NCBI GenBank assembly: GCA_017649745.1
Contig: JAGCGE010000093.1
Coordinates: 1-17,736, forward strand
From: Clostridiales bacterium
Lineage (GTDB): Bacteria > Bacillota_A > Clostridia > Saccharofermentanales > Saccharofermentanaceae
Direction: 5' to 3'
DNA: 17,736 bases
The notes below the pieces were generated by a model. It had not been told where the DNA came from. It worked only from the letters and a program-made list of their open reading frames with translations, and searched no databases. Shown one piece after another: positions 1 to 6,801 of this stretch; within the stretch, counting starts at the first letter, position 1; every line of letters begins with the position of its first letter. A program made the position numbers and the translations under genes.

Positions 1-74
1 CTCCGGGGGATGAGTTTCTAAAAAGTTTATGTAATTAATCTTACTAGAGAGCGAGGTAAATTAAAAGAATTCTT

Positions 75-461
75 ATGAGTTGGAAGTATTACAACCCAAA
101 TCCGAAGTCAAATCTAGTTGGCGATTGCGTTGTCAGGGCACTTTCTATTGCTCTGGATCAAGATTGGGATAGCACATATTTAGGAGTAACAGAAAAAGGT
201 TACGAACTAAAGGACATGCCATCTTCAAACGCAATTTGGACAGCATATTTGAAGCGAAAAGGATTCAAAGCATACGTTATTCCAAATGAATGTCCTGATT
301 GTTATACCGTAAAAGATTTTTGCGAAGACAATCCAAAAGGTTTATTTGTTTTGGCAACAGGTTCACATGTTGTCACTTGTATCAATGGCGATTACTATGA
401 TACATGGGATAGTGGAAAAGAAATTCCAATCTATTATTTTAAGAAAGAGACGGTACGCTAA
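75..461 (+). CDS. Small papain-like cysteine peptidase-like phage protein
   Basis: Encodes 128 residues. The sequence has the ordered Cys-His-Asp layout of papain/C39-like peptidases: GDCVVRALSIAL with Cys18 at the start of a helix, TGSHVV with His98, then NGDYYDTWDSG with Asp109 or Asp112 as the third residue. Papain-fold proteins of this small size occur in phages of Bacillota, often without a proven substrate. No signal peptide or membrane segment is visible, so it would act in the cytoplasm or inside the virion. The start is set by the conserved-looking opening MSWKYYNPNP; the nearest purine-rich sequence (GAGG at 53-56) is too far upstream to be a good ribosome site. The stop abuts the next ATG (TAAATG), so the two genes are probably translated together. 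The fold call is fair; the enzymatic activity is an inference. Confidence 0.6.
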   Translation: MSWKYYNPNPKSNLVGDCVVRALSIALDQDWDSTYLGVTEKGYELKDMPSSNAIWTAYLKRKGFKAYVIPNECPDCYTVKDFCEDNPKGLFVLATGSHVVTCINGDYYDTWDSGKEIPIYYFKKETVR

Positions 462-875
462 ATGGCATACAATAATTATGTTCCTCAGTTTTATCAACCT
501 CAGTATATGGCTTCTCAGATGCAGCCAAACGCAAATCAGCAGAACAATTCTGGAATCACTTGGGTCCAGGGAGAGAATGCTGCTAAATCGTTTCCTGTAG
601 CTTCTGGTCAATCTGTTCTTTTAATGGACAGTGAGAATCCGGTAATGTATATTAAGAGTACAGACCAAAGTGGCATGCCTTTGCCCTTACGTATATTCGA
701 CTATACAGAACGAGTAGCTAAATCTCCGGAGGATTCCAAAAGTAATTCTTCGGGAAATGTTGATTATGTTACAAAACACGAATTCGACAAATTTAAGGAG
801 GAGATGAAACAAGAATTTAAGAAATATCGAATTAATAAAATACCGTCTAAGGATGTAGAGAAAGGAACTAATTAA
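462..875 (+). CDS. Hypothetical phage protein, Gln/Asn-rich N-terminus
   Basis: Encodes 137 residues. The first 30 residues are rich in Gln, Asn, Tyr and Pro and look disordered. Residues about 31-80 (from GITWVQGENAAKS to LRIFDYTE) look like a compact beta domain. The end is Lys/Glu-rich, with VTKHEFDKFKEEMKQEFKK suited to a short coiled coil. I remember this kind of protein from the neighbourhood of packaging genes in Bacillota phages, but know no function for it. It starts immediately after the previous stop, with only a weak purine-rich sequence before it, and its stop shares one base with the next ATG, so it sits in a translationally coupled run. A structural or assembly role is a guess from position. 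Confidence 0.75.
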   Translation: MAYNNYVPQFYQPQYMASQMQPNANQQNNSGITWVQGENAAKSFPVASGQSVLLMDSENPVMYIKSTDQSGMPLPLRIFDYTERVAKSPEDSKSNSSGNVDYVTKHEFDKFKEEMKQEFKKYRINKIPSKDVEKGTN

Positions 876-1114
876 TGCCGAGTCCTATTTACCAACAGCT
901 CCAACCTAATAACAGTTTTGAAAACATGCTTATACAATTCAAACAGAATCCTATAGCCATGCTTTCTCAACGTTTTAATATACCTATGAATCTAAATGAC
1001 CCAAATCTTATTTTACAGTATTTATTAAACACTAATCAAGTTAGTCAACAACAAGTTAATAGTATAATGCAAATGAAAAACAATCCTGCTATTCAAAATT
1101 TACTCGGGCGATAG
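875..1114 (+). CDS. Small Gln/Asn-rich hypothetical phage protein
   Basis: Encodes 79 residues rich in Gln, Asn, Met and Leu. Segments such as NPIAMLSQRFNIP and DPNLILQYLLNTNQ suggest two or three short amphipathic helices. There are no cysteines, no membrane segment and no enzyme motif. The ATG overlaps the previous stop by one base (TAATG), and AAAGGA at 861-866 gives a ribosome site with 8-base spacing. It ends in TAG, which sits in the loop of a small hairpin. Similar small proteins occur in front of packaging genes in related phages (from memory); the function is unknown. Confidence 0.7.
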   Translation: MPSPIYQQLQPNNSFENMLIQFKQNPIAMLSQRFNIPMNLNDPNLILQYLLNTNQVSQQQVNSIMQMKNNPAIQNLLGR

Positions 1115-1130
1115 TCGCCAAGTTTTATTT
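1107..1130 (+). terminator. Weak terminator-like hairpin overlapping a stop codon
   Basis: GGCGA (1107-1111) pairs with TCGCC (1115-1119) around a three-base loop that is the TAG stop codon, and AAGTTTTATTT follows. The stem is only five pairs, so this could be a weak terminator, an RNA-end stabiliser or chance. It opens the 73-base gap before the next gene. Confidence 0.3.
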
Positions 1131-1187
1131 CGATTCTATTGGTTGCGCAACGATGGAATAAAAATTCTTTTTGAAGGAGACTTATGT

Positions 1188-1985
1188 ATGATTTCTAATG
1201 AGACAGGTAACATGGTAATGCCGGTTACGCCGATGTATAACGGTGGTAACGCTGGTAGTTTTGGTAACAGCTTTGGTGGCGATTGGGCATGGATTATTCT
1301 GCTGCTCTTGCTCGCTGGCAATGGCTGGGGAAATGGTAATTCTTATGGCGGTAATGGTAACAATGGTGTTCTTCCGTATATGTGGAACACCGCTACACAG
1401 AATGACGTAAATCGTGGTTTCGATTCTGCAGCTACCGCCGGTCAACTGTCAAATATTCAGAACGCCATCACAAACGGTTTCTCTAGTGCAGAAGTAGCAA
1501 ACTGTAACAGAACCATTGATGCAATGAATCAGAATTTCGCAAATGCACAGGCTGTAAATCAGGGTTTCAATAATCTCGCTTCTCAGCTCGCTCAGTGCTG
1601 CTGCGAAAATAGACTTGCTGTAGCAAATCTTGGTTCTGATATTGCTCGTGAGGCGTGTGCCGATCGTCAGGCAGTAAACGAAGGTGTTCGTGACATCATC
1701 GCTACTCAGACAGCATCCACACAGCGTATTCTGGATCAGCTTTGCAATGATAAGATCGATGCTAAGAATGAGAAGATTGCTGATCTTGAAAGACAGCTTA
1801 CAATGGCAAACTTTGCTGCTTCTCAGACTGCACAGAATGCGTTCATTCAGAAGGGTTTCGCCGATGAGGTTGATGCTCTTTACAATCGTCTTTCTAATTG
1901 TCCGGTTCCTAGCGAGCCGGTTTATGGTAGAACCCCGATCTTTACATGTAATCAGGGAAACCAGGGATGCGGTTGTGGAATGTAA
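1188..1985 (+). CDS. Gly/Asn-rich protein with one membrane-like segment and a long helical region
   Basis: Encodes 265 residues from the ATG at 1188; GAAGGAGA at 1173-1180 lies 7 bases upstream. The same frame is open back to a TTG at 1143, but that has no ribosome site. Residues 18-32 are Gly/Asn/Ser-rich, residues 33-43 (DWAWIILLLLLAG region) form a hydrophobic stretch, and residues 46-60 are again Gly/Asn-rich. Residues about 70-235 are Ala/Gln/Asn-rich and helical, with coiled-coil character near DAKNEKIADLERQLTM. Cysteines cluster at QCCCENR (137-139) and at the CGCGM end. Six of seven prolines use CCG, as in the capsid and tail tube genes, which suggests high expression. I recall relatives in gut Bacillota phages without assigned function. 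A membrane-associated or virion-surface protein is an inference. Confidence 0.75.
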   Translation: MISNETGNMVMPVTPMYNGGNAGSFGNSFGGDWAWIILLLLLAGNGWGNGNSYGGNGNNGVLPYMWNTATQNDVNRGFDSAATAGQLSNIQNAITNGFSSAEVANCNRTIDAMNQNFANAQAVNQGFNNLASQLAQCCCENRLAVANLGSDIAREACADRQAVNEGVRDIIATQTASTQRILDQLCNDKIDAKNEKIADLERQLTMANFAASQTAQNAFIQKGFADEVDALYNRLSNCPVPSEPVYGRTPIFTCNQGNQGCGCGM

Positions 1986-2002
1986 TATGAGGTGATTATT
2001 TT

Positions 2003-2455
2003 ATGGCGGAATATTTAACAAGGGATTCGGTGGAAAATGTTGCATTAAATGCGCCGATTCCATTTCTTGATTCTATACCATGTCCGAACGGTAGTGTATA
2101 CCACCAAAGCGGATCTGGTATTTTTATTCTAAAAGGTAAAACCAACAACTGCTTCGCCAGATACGAAGTTGAGTTTACAGCCAACATTTCAATTCCAACC
2201 GGTGGTACGGTAACTCCGATTGCCACGGCTATTGTAGTTTCTGGTGAGCAGAAGTTAGGAAGTAGAAGTATTTACACTCCAGCAGCAGTTGGAGATTACG
2301 GAAATGTTACAAGCAGAGCAGTAATTGACGTTCCTAGAGGATGTTGCTTTACAGTTTCTGTTGAATACATTTCTGGGGTTACTGATGGAACCACTACCCC
2401 TACACCTAGCATTAATGTAATTGATGGTAGTGTTTCTTTTAATAGAACAGCGTAA
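2003..2455 (+). CDS. Beta-rich hypothetical protein, possible virion decoration
   Basis: Encodes 150 residues. GAGGTG at 1989-1994 precedes the ATG by 8 bases. The protein alternates short hydrophobic strands with Gly/Thr/Pro turns: SGSGIFILKG, CFARYEVEF, SIPTGGTVTPIATAIVVSGE, RSIYTPAAVGDYGNVTSRAV, VPRGCCFTVSVEY. There is no signal peptide or membrane segment. The pattern suggests a single jelly-roll-like (C1q/TNF-like) domain, a fold often used in trimeric surface or decoration proteins; the fold is my inference from strand pattern only. The family is common in Bacillota phage genomes as I remember it, with no settled function. It sits between the membrane-like protein and a Tyr/Arg-rich protein, spaced for one operon. 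Confidence 0.75.
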   Translation: MAEYLTRDSVENVALNAPIPFLDSIPCPNGSVYHQSGSGIFILKGKTNNCFARYEVEFTANISIPTGGTVTPIATAIVVSGEQKLGSRSIYTPAAVGDYGNVTSRAVIDVPRGCCFTVSVEYISGVTDGTTTPTPSINVIDGSVSFNRTA

Positions 2456-2469
2456 GGGGGAAAAACAAA

Positions 2470-2913
2470 ATGAAGGTTCTATATGGTATCAATGAAAAAT
2501 TCGAGGAAGAATTAAAGAAGCTTTGCAATAAAGAAGATCTTACTATGACAGAAGTAGATGCAGTGTATAAGATGGTCGATGTCATCAAAGACATTAAAAC
2601 CATAGAAGCTATGCACAATGCGGAGATGGACGGCTATTCCGGAGCATATGGTAATGCTTATGCCAGAGAGTATGCCAGAGGTCGTAGTGGTGATTATGCT
2701 AATACAAATGCTTATAATTCTTATAGGGATTATTCTGCTGCAAGAGGCCGTGATGCTATGGGTCGCTATACAAGTCGTGATAGCATGACCACAGGTAATA
2801 GCCGACATGATAAAGAAGACATGATCAATGATCTTCGAATGAAGGCTAGAAACGCTCGAACAGAAGAAGAGCGTGAAAATTATTTGGATATGGCAGATCG
2901 TCTTAGCATGTAA
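2470..2913 (+). CDS. Tyr/Arg/Gly-rich hypothetical phage protein
   Basis: Encodes 147 residues. AAGGGGG at 2454-2460, overlapping the previous stop, is the ribosome site. Residues 1-52 look helical and charged. Residues about 54-105 are low-complexity, rich in Tyr, Arg, Gly, Ala and Ser, with near-repeats such as AYGNAYAREYARGRSGDY and ARGRDAMGRYTSRDS. The last 35 residues (DKEDMINDLRMKARNARTEEERENYLDMADRL) form a likely helical hairpin. The RGRDxxGRY-type middle is familiar from small proteins of Clostridia phages, but I know no tested function. The basic aromatic-rich middle could bind nucleic acid or drive self-association; that is inference. It is the last gene before a non-coding gap with hairpins. 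Confidence 0.7.
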   Translation: MKVLYGINEKFEEELKKLCNKEDLTMTEVDAVYKMVDVIKDIKTIEAMHNAEMDGYSGAYGNAYAREYARGRSGDYANTNAYNSYRDYSAARGRDAMGRYTSRDSMTTGNSRHDKEDMINDLRMKARNARTEEERENYLDMADRLSM

Positions 2914-2949
2914 GTACTTATCACTTCCGTAATCGAATTATTGGTTTAA

Positions 2950-2988
2950 AAGGAGGGTTCTGGTCTATTTTAGGCTGGAGCCCTCTTT
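2950..2988 (+). terminator. Hairpin, possible terminator of the first gene cassette
   Basis: AAGGAGGGTTC (2950-2960) can pair with GAGCCCTCTTT (2978-2988), allowing G:U pairs, around a 17-base loop. The 3' side is pyrimidine-rich but lacks a long T run after the stem, so it may be a weak terminator or attenuator. It follows the stop of the preceding gene by about 37 bases. Confidence 0.4.
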
Positions 2989-3011
2989 CTCCAATAAACA
3001 GATTTTTAACG

Positions 3012-3070
3012 TTAGAGGCTTTAATTAAACGATTGAATTGTGTTGTCGATCGTTTTACTAAGGCCTCTAA
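3012..3070 (+). promoter_or_regulatory. Long imperfect stem-loop just upstream of the packaging genes
   Basis: Bases 3012-3035 pair with 3047-3070: of 24 opposed positions, 20 are Watson-Crick, 2 are G:U and 2 are mismatches, around an 11-base loop. No T run follows; instead the ribosome site AAAGGTGG (3073-3080) of the next gene begins three bases after the stem. This position suits control of translation or mRNA processing, or a protein-binding site at the DNA level such as a packaging site. The structure is visible in the sequence; the role is inference. Confidence 0.6.
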
Positions 3071-3088
3071 ATAAAGGTGGTGAATAAT

Positions 3089-3397
3089 ATGGCTACAAAA
3101 AAGTCACCGCCCGCTTTTAATGATGATGAACGAGAGAAACAGCTAATTGCTCTTGCATATGATGAAGTCGAAAGACGTATTCGTAATCACGAAGCGACAT
3201 CTCAAGAATTGGTACATTTTCTTAGGATGGGCTCTAGTAGAGAGAAACAAGAACGTAAAATCATGGTAAAGAATGAAGAATTATTAGGCGCTAAAACAGA
3301 ATCCATACAGAATCAGAAAAGTACCGAAATATTTATGCAGGATGCACTTCTTGCATTTAAAGTTTATGCGGGTGATGAAGATGGACAGATGCTATAG
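3089..3397 (+). CDS. Putative terminase small subunit-like protein
   Basis: Encodes 102 residues from the ATG at 3089; the same frame opens at a GTG at 3077, but AAAGGTGG at 3073-3080 fits the ATG. The protein is charged and helical: EREKQLIALAYDEVERRIRN, then TSQELVHFLRMGSSREKQERK, then a long Glu/Lys/Gln helix ending in a phage-typical DALLAFKVYAGDEDG. Proteins of this type lie directly ahead of an HNH endonuclease and the large terminase in many Bacillota phages, where they are variously called small terminase or hypothetical. No clear helix-turn-helix can be pointed to, so the subunit call rests mainly on position. Its end overlaps the HNH start by 17 bases. Confidence 0.55.
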   Translation: MATKKSPPAFNDDEREKQLIALAYDEVERRIRNHEATSQELVHFLRMGSSREKQERKIMVKNEELLGAKTESIQNQKSTEIFMQDALLAFKVYAGDEDGQML

Positions 3398-3794
3398 TGA
3401 CTTAATCAAACTTCCTACGTTGGAGGAACGTTACAGATACTTAAGAAATGCGCATTGTGTCGGATCACAAACGCTCTATGGGTACAGACCCTTATATCTA
3501 CAATTCCTCAAATCTCCGCAATGGCTAGAACTTAGAAACCAAATAATCTTAAGAGATGAAGGCTGCGACCTTGGTTTAAAAGACTATCCAATAAGTGGGC
3601 GAATAATCGTGCATCATATAAACAGTGTACAGATTGAGGATCTAATTCATATGAGAGAAGATGTATTATTGAATCCAGAAAATCTTATATCTGTTTCGCA
3701 TACAACTCATTTGGCTATTGACTATGGCGATGAAAACTTTTTACCAAAGCCCCCAGTTGTCAGATTGCCATATGACACATGTCCATGGAGGTGA
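3381..3794 (+). CDS. HNH endonuclease (packaging-associated)
   Basis: Encodes 137 residues from the ATG at 3381 (MDRCYSDLIKLPTLEERYRYL); an in-frame ATG lies at 3375. The core shows an HNH nuclease: LRNQIILRDEGCDLG, then IIVHHIN (His78-His79), then LNPENLISVSHTTHLAIDYGD with Asn101 and His110. Only one cysteine (GCD) precedes the HH pair, so a full four-Cys zinc site is absent. HNH proteins next to large terminases are known to take part in cleavage of packaging sites in cos-type phages (established for HK97-like systems), so this one likely nicks or cuts DNA with the terminase. It could also be a homing nuclease, but its fixed place between small and large terminase argues against that. Confidence 0.88.
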   Translation: MDRCYSDLIKLPTLEERYRYLRNAHCVGSQTLYGYRPLYLQFLKSPQWLELRNQIILRDEGCDLGLKDYPISGRIIVHHINSVQIEDLIHMREDVLLNPENLISVSHTTHLAIDYGDENFLPKPPVVRLPYDTCPWR

Positions 3795-3799
3795 ATTGA

Positions 3800-4138
3800 A
3801 TGGAAGTTGAAAATTCTATCTACTTATCAGTAGCTACAAAAATTGGAGGAATCGGCACCGGTGAAGATTTCCATACAGATTTAGTCGATGCAATTAATAC
3901 TTGCTTCGCTTACTGTCATCAGTATGACTGCGGTCCTAAAGACGGATTTGCAATCACTGGGGAAACAGAAACTTGGGACGACTTTGTTTGTAAGAATGCT
4001 ATGCAGAAGAATTTAGCTAAGACTTACATTTTCTTGAAGACAAAGAGAATCTTTGATCCTCCGCAATCCGGTCCATTACTCTCTGCTCTTGATAAAGAAA
4101 TCGAGAAGCAGGAATGGTTCATAACAAATCAAAGATAA
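3800..4138 (+). CDS. Head-tail connector, gp6-like (adaptor)
   Basis: Encodes 112 residues. GGAGGTGA at 3786-3793 spans the preceding stop, and the ATG follows by 6 bases. The helical layout matches gp6-like adaptor proteins that sit under the portal: an N-terminal SIYLSVATKIGG segment, DLVDAINTCFAY, the loop GPKDGFAITGETETWDDF, and the long helix NLAKTYIFLKTKRIFDPPQS followed by a Glu/Lys-rich tail helix. The TYIFLKTKxxFDPPxS stretch is the part I recognise best. In many siphophages this gene follows the major capsid gene; here it lies ahead of the large terminase, far from the other neck genes. The connector call is by remembered family resemblance. Confidence 0.6.
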   Translation: MEVENSIYLSVATKIGGIGTGEDFHTDLVDAINTCFAYCHQYDCGPKDGFAITGETETWDDFVCKNAMQKNLAKTYIFLKTKRIFDPPQSGPLLSALDKEIEKQEWFITNQR

Positions 4139-4152
4139 GGAGGTAAACTTTT

Positions 4153-4284
4153 ATGGCTAAACGCGAAATGCCCTTGGAAGAAGAAGTAAAAGAGACAAAA
4201 GAAACAAAAGAAGTTAATGAGTCTAAAGAGAAAAAGGCAGAAAAGGTAGTAAAGGCTAATAAAGGTGTTGCTAAGGGCTGTTGA
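4153..4284 (+). CDS. 43-residue Lys/Glu-rich small protein
   Basis: The ATG at 4153 follows AAGGAGGT (4136-4143, overlapping the previous stop) by 9 bases, a strong ribosome site. The frame encodes 43 residues, nearly all Lys, Glu, Val, Ala and Thr (MAKREMPLEEEVKETKETKE at the start, KGVAKGC at the end) and stops at TGA, followed at once by an in-frame TAG. It is too short for a domain and likely disordered. Some related phages carry a longer small protein at this place between connector and terminase (from memory), so this could be a shortened version. Translation is well supported by the ribosome site; function is unknown. Confidence 0.55.
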   Translation: MAKREMPLEEEVKETKETKEVNESKEKKAEKVVKANKGVAKGC

Positions 4285-4306
4285 TAGAAAGTGAGGAAAA
4301 ATCAAA

Positions 4307-6055
4307 ATGGCTTTATCAAACGTAGCAACGCCCAAGTACTATGGACAATTTAAATCCAAAGTATTAAAAGGAGAAATACCTATAAATCGAGAGATCGAGA
4401 TGGAAATGAATCGGATCGACCAACTTATAGCTAACCCTGGAATTTATTACGATGAGAAAGCCGTTGAAGGTTGGATCAAATTTTGTGAACATGAAATGAC
4501 ACTCACAGATGGTAGCGAAGTGCATATGCTGGACACCTTTAAATTATGGGGCGAGCAATTATTTGGTTGGTACTACTTTGTTGAAAGAACTGTTTATGAA
4601 CCTGGAAAAAACGGAAAGCAAGGCCGTTACATTAATAAGATGATAAAGAAACGATTAGTAAATAAACAATATTTAATAATCGCCAGAGGTGCTGCTAAGT
4701 CAATGTATGCGGCATTTATTCAGGCTTATTTCTTAACGGTAGACCGAAAAACAACACAGCAGATTACTACTGCGCCTACTATGCTTCAGGCAGAAGAGGT
4801 AATGTCACCTATTAAGACGGCTATTAATCGTTGTCCCGGTCCATACTTTAAATTCCTTACCGCTGGTTCTTTACAGAATACAACTGGTAGTAGAGCGAAT
4901 AGACCCAAATTAGCTTCTACAAAAGAAGGTATTAAGAATTTCTTAACAAATTCTACTTTGGAAATCAGACCAATGTCTATTAACAAATTGCAAGGTTTGA
5001 AAGCCAAAATTTGTACTATTGATGAATGGCTTTCTGGAGACATAACAGAAGATGTTATAGGTGCTCTTGAACAGGGCGCTAGTAAAGGCGATCAGGATTA
5101 TTTGATCGTTGCCACCTCTTCAGAAGGTACAGTTCGTAATGGTGCTGGTGATACAATTAAGATGGAGCTTATGGATATTCTTAAGGGAGTTTATAAGAAC
5201 CCTCATGTATCTATTTGGTATTACAAATTAGACGATGTTAAGGAAGTTGCAAATCCTAATTTGTGGATTAAAGCAAATCCTAATTTGGGTAAAACAGTTA
5301 CATATGATGCATATCAGCTTGATGTTGAACGTGCAGAAAAGGCTCCGGCAACAAGAAATGACATCTTGGCGAAGCGTTTCGGAATTCCTATGGAAGGTTA
5401 TACATATTTCTTTACATATGAAGAGACACTTCCGCATAGAAGAAGAGATTTCTGGAACATGCGATGCTCTATGGGTGTTGACTTATCACAAGGAGATGAC
5501 TTCTGTGCATTTACTTTCCTATTTCCACTTCCTAGAGAGCAGTATGGTGTAAAGGCAAGAAGTTATATTTCACAAAACACATTGGACAAACTCCATTTGG
5601 CACAACGACAAAAATACGAGGACTTTATCAATGAAGGAACTTTAATGGTTCTTCCGGGAACGGTATTAGACATGCAGCAAGTGTATGACAATCTAATGAA
5701 GTTCATAGAGGATTCACAGTTTGAGGTGTGCTGTTTGGGGTATGACCCATATAACGCAAGAGAATTTGTAGGATGGTGGGAAAAAGAAAACTCACCTTAT
5801 GGCATCGAGAAAGTAATTCAAGGTGCAAAAACGGAATCAGTTCCTTTAGGCGAATTAAAACTCCTTGCCGAGAATAGATTGCTCATATTTGACCAATCTA
5901 TCATGACCTATACTATGGGTAATTGTATCACAATTCAAGACACTAATGGCAATAGAAAGTTACTTAAACGACGTTATGACCAAAAGATCGATAATGTTTC
6001 TGCATTAATGGATGCTTGGGTTGCGTATAAATTGCATAAGGAAGAATTCGAATAA
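4307..6055 (+). CDS. terL: Terminase large subunit (HK97-type)
   Basis: Encodes 582 residues, a normal length for the HK97-like large terminase. It is the motor ATPase and nuclease that cuts concatemeric DNA and pumps it through the portal. The ATPase domain shows a Walker A-like LIIARGAAKS (residues 123-132), Walker B ICTIDE (Asp239, Glu240) and a coupling motif VATSSEG (269-274). The C-terminal RNase H-like nuclease shows acidic positions in MGVDLSQGDD (Asp392), CLGYDPYNAR (Asp480) and KIDNVSALMDAW (Asp562 or Asp569). Walker A is R-G-A-A-K-S rather than the classic G-x-x-G-x-G-K-[ST], as is usual in phage terminases. The start has GTGAGG (4291-4296) and the sequence AAAATCAAA directly before ATG. 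The HNH gene nearby supports cos-type packaging. Confidence 0.97.
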   Translation: MALSNVATPKYYGQFKSKVLKGEIPINREIEMEMNRIDQLIANPGIYYDEKAVEGWIKFCEHEMTLTDGSEVHMLDTFKLWGEQLFGWYYFVERTVYEPGKNGKQGRYINKMIKKRLVNKQYLIIARGAAKSMYAAFIQAYFLTVDRKTTQQITTAPTMLQAEEVMSPIKTAINRCPGPYFKFLTAGSLQNTTGSRANRPKLASTKEGIKNFLTNSTLEIRPMSINKLQGLKAKICTIDEWLSGDITEDVIGALEQGASKGDQDYLIVATSSEGTVRNGAGDTIKMELMDILKGVYKNPHVSIWYYKLDDVKEVANPNLWIKANPNLGKTVTYDAYQLDVERAEKAPATRNDILAKRFGIPMEGYTYFFTYEETLPHRRRDFWNMRCSMGVDLSQGDDFCAFTFLFPLPREQYGVKARSYISQNTLDKLHLAQRQKYEDFINEGTLMVLPGTVLDMQQVYDNLMKFIEDSQFEVCCLGYDPYNAREFVGWWEKENSPYGIEKVIQGAKTESVPLGELKLLAENRLLIFDQSIMTYTMGNCITIQDTNGNRKLLKRRYDQKIDNVSALMDAWVAYKLHKEEFE

Positions 6056-6069
6056 AGGAGGTGTTATAT

Positions 6070-6714
6070 TTGCGTAATGACATACTAGTACATTATGGTG
6101 TAAAAGGCATGCTATGGCGTAAAGGTAAGAAAGGCAAGCCAGTACCTACGGGAATGGCTGGAGTTAGAGGAAGTGCTGCCACTACAAATAGCAATGTTAA
6201 TAATGCTAGAAGTAAAATTCAAGCACAACGTGAAGCAGATCAAGCAAAGGCCGCTGCTGAAACCAAAGCTCCGGAATCGGCTATTGCTAAACATAGAGAT
6301 GCCAAAAAGAAAGAAGCTAGCAAAATAAGCGATGCATATAGAGAAAAAATAAAGAAGCAGTTCGCCGGTGTAGATCCGGGAAGAACTGTAAAACCAAATC
6401 ATAGTTACGATAAAATAACAGAAAAGAAGAAGCAGACACCTCAGTATAACGATAAAGTTCAGCAGCCAGATAAGGTAAATATGGAGAGAACTCTTAAAGC
6501 CAGACTTCGTCAGAATACTGGAAATGCTGTAAAGAAAACAACTGAAACAAAAGCATCAACGTCCACGAAGAAGTCTAAATCTTCTGGCTCCTCTGGATCT
6601 TCTGGTGAACGCCATAATACCGTTGGTGATTTTAGAACTAAATCATCTGGTGGTTCACAGAGCAAATCGCCTAGAGGATACGAAGATTATAGAAAGAATA
6701 AAGGACGAAAGTAA
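6070..6714 (+). CDS. Basic disordered protein with N-terminal H-x-G-x-x-G motif (first of three)
   Basis: Encodes 214 residues from a TTG start at 6070; AAAGGAGGT at 6054-6062, overlapping the terminase stop, is the ribosome site. Residues 8-16 read HYGVKGMLW, the motif H-[HYF]-G-[IV]-x-G-[MQ] shared with the next two proteins. The rest is low-complexity and strongly basic: Ala/Lys-rich helical segments (residues 45-95), then Lys/Ser/Thr/Gly-rich sequence with GSSGSSG and a C-terminal YRKNKGRK. No enzyme motif is present. Proteins opening with an HHGxKGQKWG-like motif are frequent near portal genes of Bacillota phages, with function not settled to my knowledge. A DNA-binding or internal capsid role is inference from charge and position. 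Confidence 0.7.
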   Translation: MRNDILVHYGVKGMLWRKGKKGKPVPTGMAGVRGSAATTNSNVNNARSKIQAQREADQAKAAAETKAPESAIAKHRDAKKKEASKISDAYREKIKKQFAGVDPGRTVKPNHSYDKITEKKKQTPQYNDKVQQPDKVNMERTLKARLRQNTGNAVKKTTETKASTSTKKSKSSGSSGSSGERHNTVGDFRTKSSGGSQSKSPRGYEDYRKNKGRK

Positions 6715-6801
6715 TGCTTGTTAGAAGGAACTTTACCTAATCATTCTTCCAGGAATAGAATTAGACCTTCAAATTTTTAGTATTGGAAAGGAGGGCTACA
6801 T

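Noticed and set aside
1..74. Tail of an upstream gene at the window start
   Set aside because: Two frames stay open for 6-11 codons before a stop, which is too little to support a gene; no promoter or good ribosome site could be identified either.
1143..1187. TTG start at 1143 for the Gly/Asn-rich protein
   Set aside because: No ribosome site precedes it, while the ATG at 1188 has GAAGGAGA at ideal spacing.
4129..4335. Phe-rich frame on the - strand
   Set aside because: Shadow of the Lys/Glu-rich small ORF on the + strand.
6715..6801. Possible gene or hairpin in the 87-base gap between the first two H-x-G-x-x-G genes
   Set aside because: No frame with a ribosome site and no stem longer than about four or five pairs was found.
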